DNA of 64,000 nucleotides from positions 248,001 through 312,000 of the forward strand of contig JAPDOI010000419.1 in the NCBI GenBank assembly GCA_029168955.1. The letters run 5' to 3'. Position 1 is the stretch's first letter. Every line of letters starts with the position of its first letter. The notes under the pieces are model-generated. The model had not been told where the DNA came from. It saw only the letters and a program-made list of their open reading frames with translations, and searched no databases. This document shows, piece after piece, positions 34,311 to 46,345 of this stretch. The DNA is from Aplectana chamaeleonis (taxonomy: Eukaryota; Nematoda; Chromadorea; Rhabditida; Cosmocercidae). The position numbers were made by a program, and so were the translations under genes.

Positions 34311-35789
34311 GAAAATTCCCCAGGGTTTGGTTGTTACTACCAGAAAACTCACCAGTTTCATCCATGGTCGCATGCGGGCAGATCATCTATTTCCGTATTC
34401 AAGCCAAGAATCCATGTTGGTCCCTCTAGAAACATATCTAGGTCTGCAGATCGGAGCAAGCTACGGATTTTTAAAACTATCCACGCAAATAGTACCCTCG
34501 CAGATGTTGAGTGCACGAAGTTCAGCGCGTATATTGTTTTCTTTTGCTGACTTCGGTGAGACAGAGTCGGATAGCACCTCAAACGGTTGATCGCAAGCTC
34601 CCATCCCTTGCCAGGATGACAGCTCGTACCTAACCCCAATGGAATCACCGTATTGGGTGAGGTTCAAGAACTACGGATGGCGGACGCGGTGTAAAGCTGT
34701 GTGAATGAAGTATTATGTCGTTCACACTCCAGCGGGACTTTTGAAAAGATTCGTTGGAGCTGCTTGGATCACTTTTTCAGATGTTGTAAGTATGCTCCTG
34801 TGTACCAGTAGCCAGTATTCGAAATTTCCTAAAGGCCTCAGGAGATGAAAAAGAAAAAATTACAACAGGACAAAATGAAAACTACCGCGACCCTGTAGAT
34901 ACGTAAATGTACTGAACTCATTGCCAAGCGAGAGAATCCTAAAATCAGAATGGTTCTGAGTGAGCGCGAGATCGGCAAAAAATCTCTGGCCAAACCAAGC
35001 GACTAGAAACGCTGAATACAACACTCGACCAGAGACCCAAAGCTACAACTAAGGAAAGTCTTGAGGGACCCGTGACGTTTCGAAAAACGTTCTACTGAAA
35101 GTTGGGGAGGATGAATAGAGTTCTCCCAACACATGTGTGCTGTGATCTCCGTAGTTTCTCTCCAAGTGCATTTCTCATTTTCAACAAATAAAATCTAGGT
35201 GCAAGCTATGCAATGATCTTTGAAACGGCTCATATCTCAAGAACGGGCCAAAATCAAGGCGCCAAAATTTGCATATACTGATTTTCTCATGACCTAAAGC
35301 GTTTTTGGCAGTTACTCTCACTGTATTTTCTTTGATTGAAAATTTAGAGTGAGCTTTGTGTTCGGTTTTTACCATTTTTTGACCTACCAAATAGTCCGTT
35401 GGGGGAACCCTGCATACATTTTTGTAACTTCAAGCATCCTTCGCATCATCCAGTGTGACGCTTTCCGAAACGCGCGGGGTCTGAAATCCCTTCCGTAGTA
35501 AGAAACCTACAGGCACTGCCTAGCAGGGTAAGATTATGAATTCAACGAATTTCGAGTCGCAGTTTAAAGTTCCTGTGTGAGCCCTCTTGTTTTCTTCAAT
35601 GTCCTTGATTGCTAGATGATCTGATTAGTTTGCCTCATTCGGAATCCCCTGGAGTATTTTGAAGTTCTGAATGCATAATGTTGATGTATCTGCCTGTACC
35701 TAAAGTATTCGAAACATGGCTTTCCAGAACATCGGAGCAAGTAAAAATCAGGTCTGAGTTAGGGCTAGCCATGGCTACCAACTATACTT
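34311..35789. other. No gene recognised
   Basis: No supported exon, RNA gene or clear repeat. Confidence 0.35.
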
Positions 35790-36085
35790 ATGTCGAGTAG
35801 AGTCATCGAGTCTTGGCATCGACTGAAACAGTCGACATCGAGTCATTCGACTACTCGATTATTCGAAAATTTGAAAAATCGAATTAGTCGAAAACTCGAT
35901 TATTCGAAATTTTGAAAAATCGACTCAGTCGAAAACTCGATTATTCGAAATTTTGAAAAATCGACTTAGTCGAAGACTCGATTATTCGAAATTTTAGAAT
36001 TTCGAGTTAGTCGAAGACTCGATTATTCGATAGACCCTAATAGTCGAATGAACTCGATAGTCGACTGTGTCGAGTCAAAAGAAAT
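35790..36085 (+). repeat. TCGA-rich 41-bp satellite, short diverged block
   Basis: About four units with AACTCGATTATTCGAAATTT cores, flanked by shorter TCGAGT/AGTCGA-rich text (GTCGACATCGAGTC, TAGTCGACTGTGTCGAGTC). The main array is at 37985-38575. Confidence 0.85.
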
Positions 36086-36669
36086 CACCGTCAGGTAAAT
36101 TACTGCATGTAGTTAACCGAAACTGAGCCACCAGTTTTCAAAGACGTATTTGCGGACCATGATGGCGGAGACTCCTCCATGAGTTTAGAAGATCTCGAAA
36201 TAGAGGACTATATGTAGTGACTGTGTGTTACTGTGATTAATGTTAAACTCACGCCCGGCTATTTCCACGGTTCTAGTCTCCAAGGGAGATTTTCGCTTGC
36301 TCATTTATGCTGAGATCCCTCTGAGTTGCATTCCTCCTCAATAATGAAATTTGTTCGTTTTTCCTAAGATTTGGAATTTTGTATTTGAAATTTACTAACG
36401 GACATAAAAAAATAAGTGTTGGTTCCAACAGTCCTACTCTGACAAGGGAACCACTTTTGGTCTGCGTGGTCATTCCATATGAAATGTACTTTCTAGAACT
36501 ATTTTGAACGTAGAATCCGAGTGCGCTCCTTGCAGCTGCCTAAAAGCATTCTGAAAAAAGTTATACGCGTTTTCGAAAGCTTGGCGACCAGGCAAGGGTA
36601 CCCACTCATGGAATTTTTTGAGGTGCTCTGGAAAAGAGTTCCGCATTTTGCTCAACACTTGCATGTAGA
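36086..36669. other. No gene recognised
   Basis: Spacer between the satellite block and repeat family P; no supported exon. Confidence 0.35.
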
Positions 36670-37540
36670 GGTGGTCTAAGGTGCTGAACACGAATCTGGG
36701 GTCCGTTTGTCAAAATTCTGAGGAATACTATAGGTTGCGGTATGTGCCATGCTATTGAGGAGGGAAAATTCACCTCAATAATTCGAAAACCGATGAATGA
36801 TTATCAAAGTCGTATTCAGCTTCCCGAATAACCGCCAGGAACAAATTCTGAGTCAAATCTGAGACACTGACTAAACTGCCGCTTACCCGCCGTAATCTAC
36901 CGTAATCTGTCAGAAATCGTCAACTGGACCTTAGGTTCGTGTTAAACACTTCAAAGCACCCTTCGAAAAACAATATGAGCCACATCTATTGTAGAAATCC
37001 GCAAATCTCAGAAGTCGCGTTCTGCCCTTGAAGTTTTTACATGCTGCGAAGCTTTGAACGACGCAAGTCGTAGACTTCGGAGTCGTAGACACTCGTAAAC
37101 AAGTAAACCCCAGATTCACCCCAAATAACCGACATGGGAGGATTTCAGGTCAAATCTGGAGCACTTTTATAAATGCTTCCAGAGCCCTCTATATGATATA
37201 AATAAAAGCTCAGAGCAAAATCCGTGAAAGTGGAAAACGCTGTCACTCTGTGCAAAAATCGAAAAATATGTTCTCACTTGAACTTCGAACAAGGGGTTGT
37301 TTTGGGCGCTGAGCACCTATTATGAGGTCCGATTCCAGATTTTCCAAAGGCTAAAGCGCGTTTTGGAACGTACAAGAGGTGCTGAACTCTGGCGAAAAAC
37401 GCCTATAACTTTTTACAGAGTGGTTTTAGGCAACTTCGAAAAGCGCACTTGGATTCTACGTCAAAAACGGTTTTGGGAAAGTACGCTTCAACCGGAATGG
37501 CCAGAGCAACTAATAATAGTTCCCTTGTGAGAGCATCTTT
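36670..37540 (+). repeat. Interspersed repeat family P copy
   Basis: Shares AAGGTGCTGAACACGAATCT, TACCGTAATCTGTCAGAAAT, GAATAACCGCC-type text and CGAAAAACGCCTATAACTTT with 42010-43050 and 52740-53430. No protein recognised. Confidence 0.65.
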
Positions 37541-37984
37541 CGCGCCGGTACCGCGATCCGCGATTGTGCCGCGCTCGTCTTCCCCTTGTCCCGCGATCCG
37601 CCCCCGTCCCGCGAAAGTTACCCGATCGACCCACCCGTGGTCATTCCTGTGCACGTACCATGATGCTACCGTGATCAATCCCCCCGGTCCAGCGCTCTCA
37701 TGCTCTGCAAATTTGTAAAGCGGCGCGAAATAGGACACGGGCAACTACCTTATAGCTTTGGGTTAATCTGATAGGCAACACTCGTTCGGGTAAAACACCG
37801 AGACGGCATGGGTGATAGGACGCAGTACGATAAGGGGTGAGGATGACAGAATCGCGGTACGCTCCTGGTTCGAAAAAAGAAAAGAAAAGTGATTCGAGTA
37901 AAACAGTCGAAACAAGGTGTTCTAGAATTTCAATTGTCGAAATTTGCGAAAAAATGAGTAAGCCGAAAACTTGATCATTCGATT

Positions 37985-38575
37985 ATTCGAAAAATCGAGT
38001 CAATTCGACTACTCGATTATTCGAAATTTTGAAAAATCGAATTAGTCGAAAACTCGATTATTCGAAATTTTAAAAAATCGAATTAGTCGAAAACTCGATT
38101 ATTCGAAATTTTGAAAAATCGAGTTAGTCGAAAACTCGATTATTCGAAATTTTAAAAAATCGAATTAGTCGAAAACTCGATTATTCGAAATTTTGAAAAA
38201 TCGAGTTAGTCGAAAACTCGATTATTCGAAATTTTGAAAAATCGACTCAGTCGAAAACTCGATTATTCGAAATTTTAAAAAATCGAATTAGTCGAAAACT
38301 CGATTATTCGAAATTTTGAAAAATCGAGTTAGTCGAAAACTCGATTATTCGAAATTTTAAAAAATCGAATTAGTCGAAAACTCGATTATTCGAAATTTTG
38401 AAAAATCGAGTTAGTCGAAAACTCGATTATTCGAAATTTTGAAAAATCGACTCAGTCGAAAACTCGATTATTCGAAATTTTGAAAAATCGAGTCAGTCGA
38501 AAACTCGATTATTCGAAATTCTGAAAAATCGAGTTAGTCGAAAACTCGATTATTCAAAATTTTTGTCGAGTCGCC
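37985..38575 (+). repeat. 41-bp satellite array with 205-bp higher-order repeat
   Basis: About 14 tandem 41-bp units, each with GTCGAAAACTCGATTATTCG followed by AAATTTTGAAAAATCGA. Unit starts vary (ATT, GTT, CTC, GTC before AGTCG), as does one A/G position. Units at 38082-38286 show the order ATT, GTT, ATT, GTT, CTC, and the next five (38287-38491) repeat it, differing at one position. This is a five-unit, 205-bp higher-order repeat. Confidence 0.95.
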
Positions 38576-38599
38576 GAAGTATACTACCAACCAACCACC

Positions 38600-39130
38600 C
38601 CTGGCCCGTTATTTTGAGTAAAACGGAAGGTTTGCAGATTGCAAGGATATCAGCCAGTTTTATGGAAACAGCCAACGTGTAAGGATTGAGGAACATCAAA
38701 CCAACATTCGAGCCATTGTAGCGAATGGACGACAGCCTCTCCACCACGGGGGCCACCTACCAGGATCAATGCAACTATCTAGACTGGTGAGTCGGACTAG
38801 CTGCTAATCATAAATTCACGCCGATACCGTATTCACTGTTCTGGGTTGGTTCACAAGTTGTACCAATCTCACTCTCTGCGGATCGTAAGCAATGTTTCGG
38901 ATTCGGTGCTCTTTTGTGCTTTGCGCACATTTTCGGTGCCATTTTGCCCAATGCTTTGCTTGAAAGGCAGCATACACGCTCATAAACGTAGTTAAAGGCA
39001 TCGTACACGTGGAAACCCACTCACAGCTTCTTGAGTCTGAATCATTGGTTGGGCCCGCCTGAGAACGCAGGTAGAGTTTTTTTTGGATCAGCAAAGCATT
39101 GCTGTATCTATATGAGAGGGCGAATGCCTC
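38600..39130. other. No gene recognised
   Basis: A partial MITE-like GGCAGCATACACG/GGCATCGTACACG pair lies near 38966-39009; no supported exon. Confidence 0.35.
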
Positions 39131-39250
39131 GAATTCCGTCAAGAGAGGCCGGCCCTCCGACAGCCATCTGCGTCAAATGGAGGAAATTAGATTATCAACT
39201 CATGATACATCAACCTTTCTGTCGGAGGGCCGGCCTCTTTTGACGGAATC
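39131..39250. mobile_element. Short MITE with 30-bp TIRs (GTCAAGAGAGGCCGGCC)
   Basis: AATTCCGTCAAGAGAGGCCG and GCCCTCCGACAG on the left are matched by CTGTCGGAGGGCCGGCCTCT and TTTGACGGAATC on the right with one or two mismatches; the loop is about 55 bp. Confidence 0.8.
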
Positions 39251-39566
39251 CAAGACATACGATCTACCATATCTTCACAATAATGCGGTGCTGACCCAAC
39301 AACAAACTCTACCTACGTACTCAGGCGAGCCCAACAGCACCACAACGCTCACGCGTTCGAAAGCGTCAAAAACGAGTCACAATAAGTTTATACGGTTAAT
39401 AATAAGGTCCTAACCCTTTAGTTGTCCACTCCTCCTAAATTCTCCTCTCCCAAACGGGAACACATTGAATCACCGATCTCAATGGAGCAAACCATCAGCA
39501 AGAACAGCACTAACAAGTTGGAGTCGACGCAAGAGATCGTATGATTAGATTGAGATCACATGTTCA

Positions 39567-40480
39567 CATAGCGGCAGAGGCAGCGTCCATACGGCAGAGT
39601 CCATACGTTGCGAATGCGCGCGATTGCGCAAAATCGATTATCATCGTGGGCATATGATTTGCTAGCCGCTCTCGTGCGCTCGTCCTCGTGCGTCCGCGCC
39701 CGCTCGCTCTCGCGCGCTCACGTCCACTCCAAAAAGGAACCTGTAAATTCAAAGTCTAATGCCTTATCCCAGAAGCAGGGAGCATCCGACATGTTTCAAA
39801 ACTATAGCCTTCGTGACCCATGATTCCACCACGGTCATCGAAAACCGTTGAAAATGATTACTCAACGCGCCGAATCGAGTGATTGATCACGCAGTCAAAC
39901 GTTGCCAATTGAACCTACATGATGTACGGGGTGCTTCACCGTGTTGATTTGCGTGTGCGGGCATTCTTCAGCGTCTACGGGCGTTGAGTGGCGCACAGCA
40001 GCGGAAACGCACGCTCTGCTCACATATGGACGCAGCCTACGTGGCGAGAGGGGCGTTTCCGCTGTCGTGCGCCTTTCAACGCTCCTCAACTCTGGAGTAG
40101 CCCGTGCCAGCAATTCAGCACTGGCAAACACCCCCAAGCTCGTTTTGATTCGATTGACAATCTTTGACCGGGTGATCAATCGCTGGAATCAGCGCAACGG
40201 CTGATGATTTCCTAGGGTTTGCGTATTCTGTGGTGGCGTTATGGGGTCCAAGGGCAATAGTTTTGCAACAGGTTTCATGTCTCCTACTTTAGGGATTGAG
40301 CATTATTCTCGAAACACGCTGCTTCCTTCTCTTAACGGGCGTGAGCGCGCGAGAGCGAGCGGGCGTGAGCGCGCGTGAGCGAGCGGGCGTGAGCGGCAAG
40401 CAAATCGTGTGCCTTTGATGAACATCGATTTTGCGTAATTGCACGCTCTCGTGACGTATGGACGTTGCCTGATTCCTCCA
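39567..40480. mobile_element. Nested foldback about 0.9 kb
   Basis: Outer arms: GTCCATACGTTGCG and CGATTGCGCAAAATCGAT with CGCCCGCTCGCTCTCGCGCG on the left match 40315-40480 in complement (CGCGCGAGAGCGAGCGGGCG, ATCGATTTTGCGTAATTGC, CGTATGGACGTTGCC). An inner inverted pair, GGCGTTGAGTGGCGCACAGC against GTGCGCCTTTCAACGC, spans about 39975-40085, and AGTGATTGATCACGCAGTC pairs with GACCGGGTGATCAATCG. Confidence 0.75.
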
Positions 40481-40731
40481 ATCTCATAGGTCAGTTGAAA
40501 TAACACAGGACATTTTCGGTCCAAGAAAAGCGGGTTCAAATTGCTTTTTTCTACTTTTTTCGACGCAGATGTTGTTTAGCATTCCAAGCCTCTCATAATT
40601 TGTCAAGAAAACGGAAGCAAATCTTATCGCGTATGTTGCCTTCAAGTGGAAAATACGTGAACGGAACTCATCACAAACTCTGCTTTTTTGAGCTGCTCAA
40701 TCCTCTGTGCACGTGACAAGTTCTTTTTCAG
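40481..40731. other. Nothing recognised; intron or upstream DNA of the CAP exon
   Basis: AT-rich, ends in the acceptor TTCTTTTTCAG. Confidence 0.35.
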
Positions 40732-40807
40732 CATTACGACTGCGATTTGGAAAAGGTGGCACAAGACAGCACGCTGAACTGCAAAAAAGGTCCCGTACCA
40801 GAGGGTC
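40732..40807 (+). CDS. CAP/SCP-domain protein, exon with the YDC-LE-A-C motif
   Basis: A strong acceptor (TTCTTTTTCAG) precedes HYDCDLEKVAQDSTLNCKKG followed by PVPEG. The pattern YDC-x-LE-x2-A-x6-C is the first conserved block of CAP-superfamily (SCP/TAPS) domains, which are secreted proteins much expanded in strongylid nematodes and include the ancylostoma-secreted proteins. The proposed donor is GAGG-GTCTAT, weak, leaving phase 1; this agrees with the exon at 50613 on the same strand. No exon with the preceding HN-x3-R block or a start codon was found in the adjacent DNA. If unspliced, the frame runs on to a TGA at about 40829. Confidence 0.5.
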
Positions 40808-41127
40808 TATTAATCAATTATTTTGAGTGAGGGATCTTATTTTTTCCACCTCCTAACAGTTACATGTGATCAAAAGAATTATTGAGGTGTGCACACACAA
40901 ATGATATTTGTAAATCAATGAGTAATTCTTTGGCACACTTCTCTAACGTGGCGATATTCAGACCGACTCACCAAAACTACTCAAACAGACATACTTTCTG
41001 TTTCATTGCCCCTCGGACACTTGTGGATCACTATGTTGGCTTCCTGAGCTGTTCGAGTAATATGTAGTAAACAGAACTATAGGTCTAAATTTGTCTAAGT
41101 TTGTAAATTAAGCCGAAACACAGAAAA

Positions 41128-41290
41128 GGAATAGGGGCTTTCTATGCACAGAGGGAGGAGTTGTCCCGTTTTTGCAGTTCGACACGTCACGCTACTCAAT
41201 TTAAGCGGAGCGGTCCCATGTGGAATTAGATCCACAGAAAGCGAGACTACTTCTCCCTCGGTGGGTAGAGGGCCCATGCCTCCACAGAAA
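41128..41290. repeat. Interspersed repeat, relative of 16125-16280
   Basis: GGGGCTTTCTATGCACAGAG, GAGTTGTCCCGTTTTTGCAG and CACGCTACTCAATTTAAGCG match 16130-16205 with about 80 percent identity by eye. Confidence 0.6.
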
Positions 41291-41512
41291 ATGACGGGCG
41301 CGGTATTAGCTCACGTTGTTGGATACCCTGGAACAGCGAGGCATTCTGTTGTGAATTCGGCCTGATTCATTGAAAGTCGATCACTAAAGGACCTGCTTCA
41401 TAATAATTTGATATGATTCAAATATGAGCAGGGTTTACAAAGTGGAGGTAGAAAAGAATGTGTGCTTACGATCGGTATTTCACACTTGGCCGAAGAACCA
41501 ACGCTGAAATGC

Positions 41513-42006
41513 TTAAAGGCAGTGTTCACGATAAAAAATGTGTATCAGTTTCCACTAGGAATGGGTAGTGGAGGGGCACACTGTAACGTTGACGTCGAAA
41601 GAACGCATGAAAAAGAGCCAGGAAAAGCTCTAAAAGAGCCCGAATCTGCCACTTCGAGCGCAAGGCGAACCCTAAAAGCGCAGCCCACGCCCACCGACGT
41701 GAACAAATGAATGCTCGAGATCGTGAGTTGAGCGATGATTTCCAGTATTTAGCCTAGTTCTTCCCTTCATTATCAGCTTCTCTCTTTACTCAGGTCAGCT
41801 CACATACATCGGCTGCAAAAGACGGAAGTTACAATCCTCGGACAACTCGTCCACCATGTTTCCTTAGGTCAGTCTTTGAGGGACCATAACTCCGTTCCCA
41901 GAAGGTCTTGTACGACTTCAGAGACATCATTTGAATCAGCATGGGGTCGTTTTCAAGACAAGCGGAAAAACAGAAAAACGATTTTTATCGTGGACACTGC
42001 CTTCAA
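41513..42006 (+). mobile_element. TTAA-flanked AGGCAGTG MITE, copy
   Basis: TTAA-AGGCAGTGTTCACGATAAAA left; TTTTTATCGTGGACACTGCCT-TCAA right. Interior as in 4394, 17043, 31471 and 33324. Its right end abuts repeat family P. It lies in the long intron proposed for the CAP gene. Confidence 0.85.
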
Positions 42007-42009
42007 AAC

Positions 42010-43050
42010 CCGTCGAAGTCAAGTTACGGGAAACTTTCGCTTCAACCTCATGACTCTAAAACCGATAACTGAACGTCAAAATCGTAATCAGCACCCCGAA
42101 TCACCCCCGCATAAATATTTTGAGCCAACTCTGAAGATTACAACAAACTACCGTATACCCTTCGTAGTCTACCATAATCTGTCAAAAATCGACAACGTAC
42201 AGTTCAACTCCGCTATGCCGTTCAGTCCGCAAAGTGACCGCTTATTGCGAAAGCGTGCTGCGGCGCGGTTGCGAGTATCCTCAGACAGGGATGTGGGATC
42301 ACCCGTTCTGAAGGATCATCCGGACACCAAAGGCGCAAAAACCGCCCGGGTGATACCACATCCCTGTCTGAGGACACTTTCAGCCGCGCCGCAGCACGCT
42401 TTCGCAGTCAGCGTGCACTTCGCGGACTGAACGGCAATGCGAGGTTGAACTGTACCTCAGATCCGTGTCGAGCACTCCACAGAGCGCCCAAAGGAACAAT
42501 CTGAGCCACAGGTGGCAGAAATCCGGAAATCTCGATGGTAGCGTTTTGCTCTCGAATATTTCCGTCGCTGCGAGGTTTCAAAAGAACCAGGTGGGAAACT
42601 TTGAAAAAACGTCAAAGAGACCCCAGATGCATGATCAGCGCCCCAATTAACTCACCCTGGAGGATTTTAAGTAAAATCTGGAACATTTTCAAACGCTATC
42701 AGGTCCCTCTGGTTAATACAAATTACCGCTCAACCGAAATTCCTTACAAGTCCGAAACGCTATGACTCTGTGCGAAGTTCGGTAAATGCGCTTGCACCCA
42801 AACTCTGCTCAGGGAGACGGTTGTTTCGTGGGCTGAACACGATTATGAAATTCGTTTTCAGATTTCCCAAAGACCAATGCGCGTTTTGGAATGTACAATA
42901 TGTAGCGGAAATCTGGCGAAAAACGCCCACAAATTTTTTTCAGAGAGGTACTAGGCAGCTGCAAAGAGCATACTCGGCTGGTACGTCAAAACGGTTTTAG
43001 AAAAGTACATTTCATCCGGGCTGGCGAGGCTGACTCGTAGTAGTTTCCTT
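42010..43050 (+). repeat. Interspersed repeat family P copy, split by a hairpin MITE
   Basis: Shares CCCCGAATCACCCCCGCATA, CTACCATAATCTGTCAAAAA, GCGTTTTGCTCTCGAAT and GGCGAAAAACGCCCAC-type blocks with 36670-37540 and 52740-53430. A 260-bp hairpin interrupts it at 42197-42455. Confidence 0.7.
42197..42455. mobile_element. Near-complete hairpin MITE flanked by GTAC
   Basis: GTACAGTTCAACTCCGCTAT, GCCGTTCAGTCCGC, GCGAAAGCGTGCTGCGGCGC and TCCTCAGACAGGGATGTGG are matched in complement by the right arm, ending GAGGTTGAACTGTAC. Arms are about 115 bp with a loop of about 30 bp. Comparison with other family P copies shows that the host sequence continues on both sides of the hairpin, so it is a true insertion, with GTAC as the likely duplicated target. 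Confidence 0.85.
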
Positions 43051-43462
43051 GTTAGGCGTTTAGCCAATTTCGAGCATGGAGTATGAGAACACCCTCCTGC
43101 CCCTGAATTATATTAAAATTGCATCATGAAACTCCATCGTAAGTATGTATGCAACCCTCCCTCGTGAGAGGATGCTTCTGTTAGACTGCCTTCAACCAGA
43201 CGAAATGTACGCTCACATTTTTTTGTTGACTGAGCAGGTACCAAGACCAATAAGCTGCCTAGATCAGACCTGTTTTGTGAAATTCCGTCCAACTCAAAGG
43301 ATTGGTGGAAGGTCCGAAACACACGCTAAGTACTTTGCTGTTTGATTCTCTAGCTCGTGCTGTTCTTTATTGTGAGAACGAACTCGGCTCAGTTTTTAAT
43401 GAATTCAATTCATTGATGAATGATGAAGTAGCTTGCGAGGTCAATCGCGCGGTTAAAGATTA

Positions 43463-43878
43463 GGCATCTTTCATAGTCCTGACCGCAAGTGCGGCACGCG
43501 CGTGACGCGCGGGAAGGGGGTGGACTATGAAAGTTCTTACCGCGCGGCACGCGAGGTAAGAACTTATATAGTCCATGAGCACCGCCATAGCGGTGCTGCC
43601 CAAACCGCCGTGGCGGTTTTACTGTTTCAATCAATAATTGCTTCTCGATTTGAGTCCACTCCAACATAAATGATTCTGTGACTATCCTGGGCCACCGCAT
43701 ACGCAAATGCTAGCCAGAAATTTTTGTACAGGCCCGACTTTTACCCGCACCGCCATGGCGGTGCCGCTGGAGTTTTCATAGTGACTTTCCGCTCGTCCCG
43801 CGCGGTAAAAAGTTTCATAGTCCGCCGCTCGTCCCGCGCGTCACGGCCGCGCTTGCGGTGAGGACTATGAAAGATGCC
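43463..43878 (-). mobile_element. GGCATCTTTCATAGTC MITE, copy 2 (inverted relative to copy 1)
   Basis: Exact complementary termini GGCATCTTTCATAGTC and GACTATGAAAGATGCC. The central block (CGATTTGAGTCCACTCCAAC, CACCGCCATGGCGGTGCCGC) is the complement of 5520-5690. Confidence 0.85.
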
Positions 43879-44990
43879 TTACAAGCTAGCTGCCTATTCG
43901 TTCAGTATTCAGACCACCGCCAACTCTGAAGGATCTCCTTAGATCTACAAGAGGTACTGAAGAAAAGGCCAGGCGCAGTCACGCCGATTGCATTCCGTGG
44001 CCATTCCAATTGAAATAAGTATTACTAGGATCAGTTTCAAACGTAGAATTCGAATTTTTAATTTGCAGCTGAAAGGAGTATAGGCATTTTTATCACTTCA
44101 CTCGCAGACGCATCATAACGTGTCACCCATGAGCCTTCGCCGCATCCTAAGATATACCGACGTGATTCACCAGGAATCATCTCATAGTGCCGTCATATCC
44201 GAAGTCAGCGCTTCCTAGCTATGACCGATTGGCGCAGTGGGAGTGCCGGCAGCAGGGAGAACTAGGTCGCGAGTTCGAATCCATGCCGTGCTCGGGAATT
44301 TCGCACTCTTTTGAAGCACCCGTTTTCATCTCGTAAAGTGAAGAGGATTAGTAGTTTCATCGTGCGAGAGCTTTTTTGTTAGAAAATGAAGCGTTTCAGT
44401 CGTGAAAGTCTGATCCCCGTAGCTGGTGTTTTACTGGGAAAATAATTGGACTCGCTTCAAATTTATAGCTACGAGCACATGTGGTTAATGTGAACAAAAT
44501 GTTCAAAACAAAGCATCTTCTCACAATGAGAATCACGAATTTTTGTGAACTTCTGAACAACCATCAAAATCACACAGGCCTGAGGAGGCAAACAGTACTG
44601 AGCCGAAGTTTCGAACTGTCCTGGATGCTTTTCATGATAGACTGCCGCACACCATAAATAAGCGAGAGAATTCTTAAATCTTGGGGCCTAAAATTTAAAG
44701 TACACAAGAGACAACAATCGAATGATTGATTCGCGTGAGTATACGGAGTTGGCCAAATCGTGTGCTATGATGTGAGAAGGGGATGCGCTTGTACATACTT
44801 TTTAGACTTAAATGGCAAGTGAAATCTTTTTAGTAACAGGTTGGAGTGAACGCTGGCGGACAAAGATCAGGTAGATCACGGCATCGGAAAAGATATGCTG
44901 ATCTGGCGCAAATGCCACAAACACATAATTTTCAAAAAAAAGGTCTATTTTTTGCGAACTACTGTAGGTCGTAGTAGCCAAAATACCATA
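43879..44990. other. No gene recognised apart from a tRNA-like segment
   Basis: See 44224-44297. No supported exon; AT-rich. Confidence 0.35.
44224..44297 (+). repeat. tRNA-like segment, probable tRNA-derived SINE or tRNA pseudogene
   Basis: GACCGATTGGCGCAGTGGGA resembles an A-box region and GGTCGCGAGTTCGAATCC an internal B box, at tRNA-like spacing. The T stem (GCGAG against CCATG) and the anticodon stem do not pair, so a working tRNA is unlikely. Confidence 0.4.
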
Positions 44991-45234
44991 TTTCTATTGT
45001 AACCTACAATCATAAACTTGAGTAACGGAAAAGAACGTCATATTCGTGCTCAGCGCCCCAAATAACTCCCCTATACGACGTTTGGGCGGAACAATTCACC
45101 TTCGCAGCCCCACGCAGGTGATAACTCAACTCCCACTTTTGAAAGTCCAAAGCTGAAAAAAAAATTTCTCTGAGTTTGTCCAGGTGGTCATTTTGGGGCA
45201 CTGATCACGACTAGGAGATCCGTTCTCGGTTTTC

Positions 45235-46345
45235 CGGAAGATTTCTGTAGGATACGGCAGGTACAATACAGGCCGTATCTTTTGCGTTTTGGACGAAAAG
45301 GACGCAAAAACGCGTCTTTTGCGTCCTTTTCTCATAACTCTGTTCAAAGTGGTTCATTGTGGAATCTGAGGAGATACATGTAATCAGCATTGAGAGTTCT
45401 TTCTTTTGAGCCCTCAAGTGTCTTACTCTGCAACAAGGCCTATAGGCGTGACACAATCAATCAAGTGCACGAAACGCGGAGGCGGAATTGTGGTCGGACG
45501 GTTGAATGTGTTTGTATAACCGTTGCGTATATTCTAAAGCAACACTCTGAAGGGATTTAGACTGACATATAGGATTATCAAATTTTTTTTTTCGCCCGTT
45601 TTCAAGCATCCACATTTCGATCACTTCCCAGGTCCCGTTCTCGGCTCAAATGCGACTAATCGACCTGAGACTAGACCATTAACCTTCTGTCATGATGCTC
45701 TTTCAAATAAGCACTACAACAGCCCACTTCCGGAGGTTTTGATTCTTCTACCCCTTTCAGATGTGTCGAAACGGCGTTTTTTCGCCTTTTTGACGCCCCT
45801 GGAGACCCAACAATCGTCCTTCTCTAGGACGCAAAGCACTCGCGGTTACAAGATCTCTAAGCGTAGACTCTTTGAAAACAGTATCTACCTGTCTGGAGGT
45901 TTTCTCTGCCTAGCGCCACCCCGGCGATTTTGGCTGAGAACGACTCGAAATCACCGCCGTCCCGTTCTCGGCTAAAATGGGATCAATCGACCTTAGACTT
46001 GACCAATAATCTTCTTTTATGATGCCCTTTCAAATAAGCTATTCATAAGCCCGATCGAAAGATTTAGAATTTGATTTACCCCTTTCAGGTGTCAAAACAG
46101 CGTTTTTTTCTCCTTTTTGACGCCCCAGAAGACCCAGCAATCATTCTTCTCTAGGGCGCAAAACATCCGAGCTTACAAGTTCTCTTAGTGAAGACTCCTT
46201 TGAAACAGTCACAACAGGTCTGAAGGCTTTCGCCGCCTAGCGACATCCCTGTAATTTCGGCTAAAAACGATCCGAAATCCCCGCCGTTCCGTTCTCGGCT
46301 CAAATGGGACCAATCGAGCCAATACTTGACTATAAACATTCTCTT
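45235..46345. mobile_element. Large inverted repeat, left arm, with 327-bp tandem units
   Basis: 45235-45590 matches 49250-49590 in complement (GGACGCAAAAACGCGTCTTT, AACTCTGTTCAAAGTGG, TTGTGGTCGGACGGTTGAAT). 45634-46345 then holds two tandem units and a partial third: CCGTTCTCGGCT begins at about 45635, 45962 and 46289, a spacing of 327. Each unit carries CCCTTTCAGRTGT, CCTTTTTGACGCCCC and CTTCTCTAGG. The right arm is 48380-49590. Confidence 0.75.

Noticed and set aside
37985..38575. CRISPR-like array of regular repeats
   Set aside because: Units are contiguous 41-bp tandem repeats without unique spacers, in eukaryotic DNA.
41876..42430. 184-codon plus-strand open frame
   Set aside because: Runs through the end of a MITE, repeat family P and half of a hairpin; chance opening in repeats.
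44224..44297. Functional tRNA gene
   Set aside because: A and B box-like text is present, but the T stem and anticodon stem do not pair, so it is kept only as a tRNA-like repeat.
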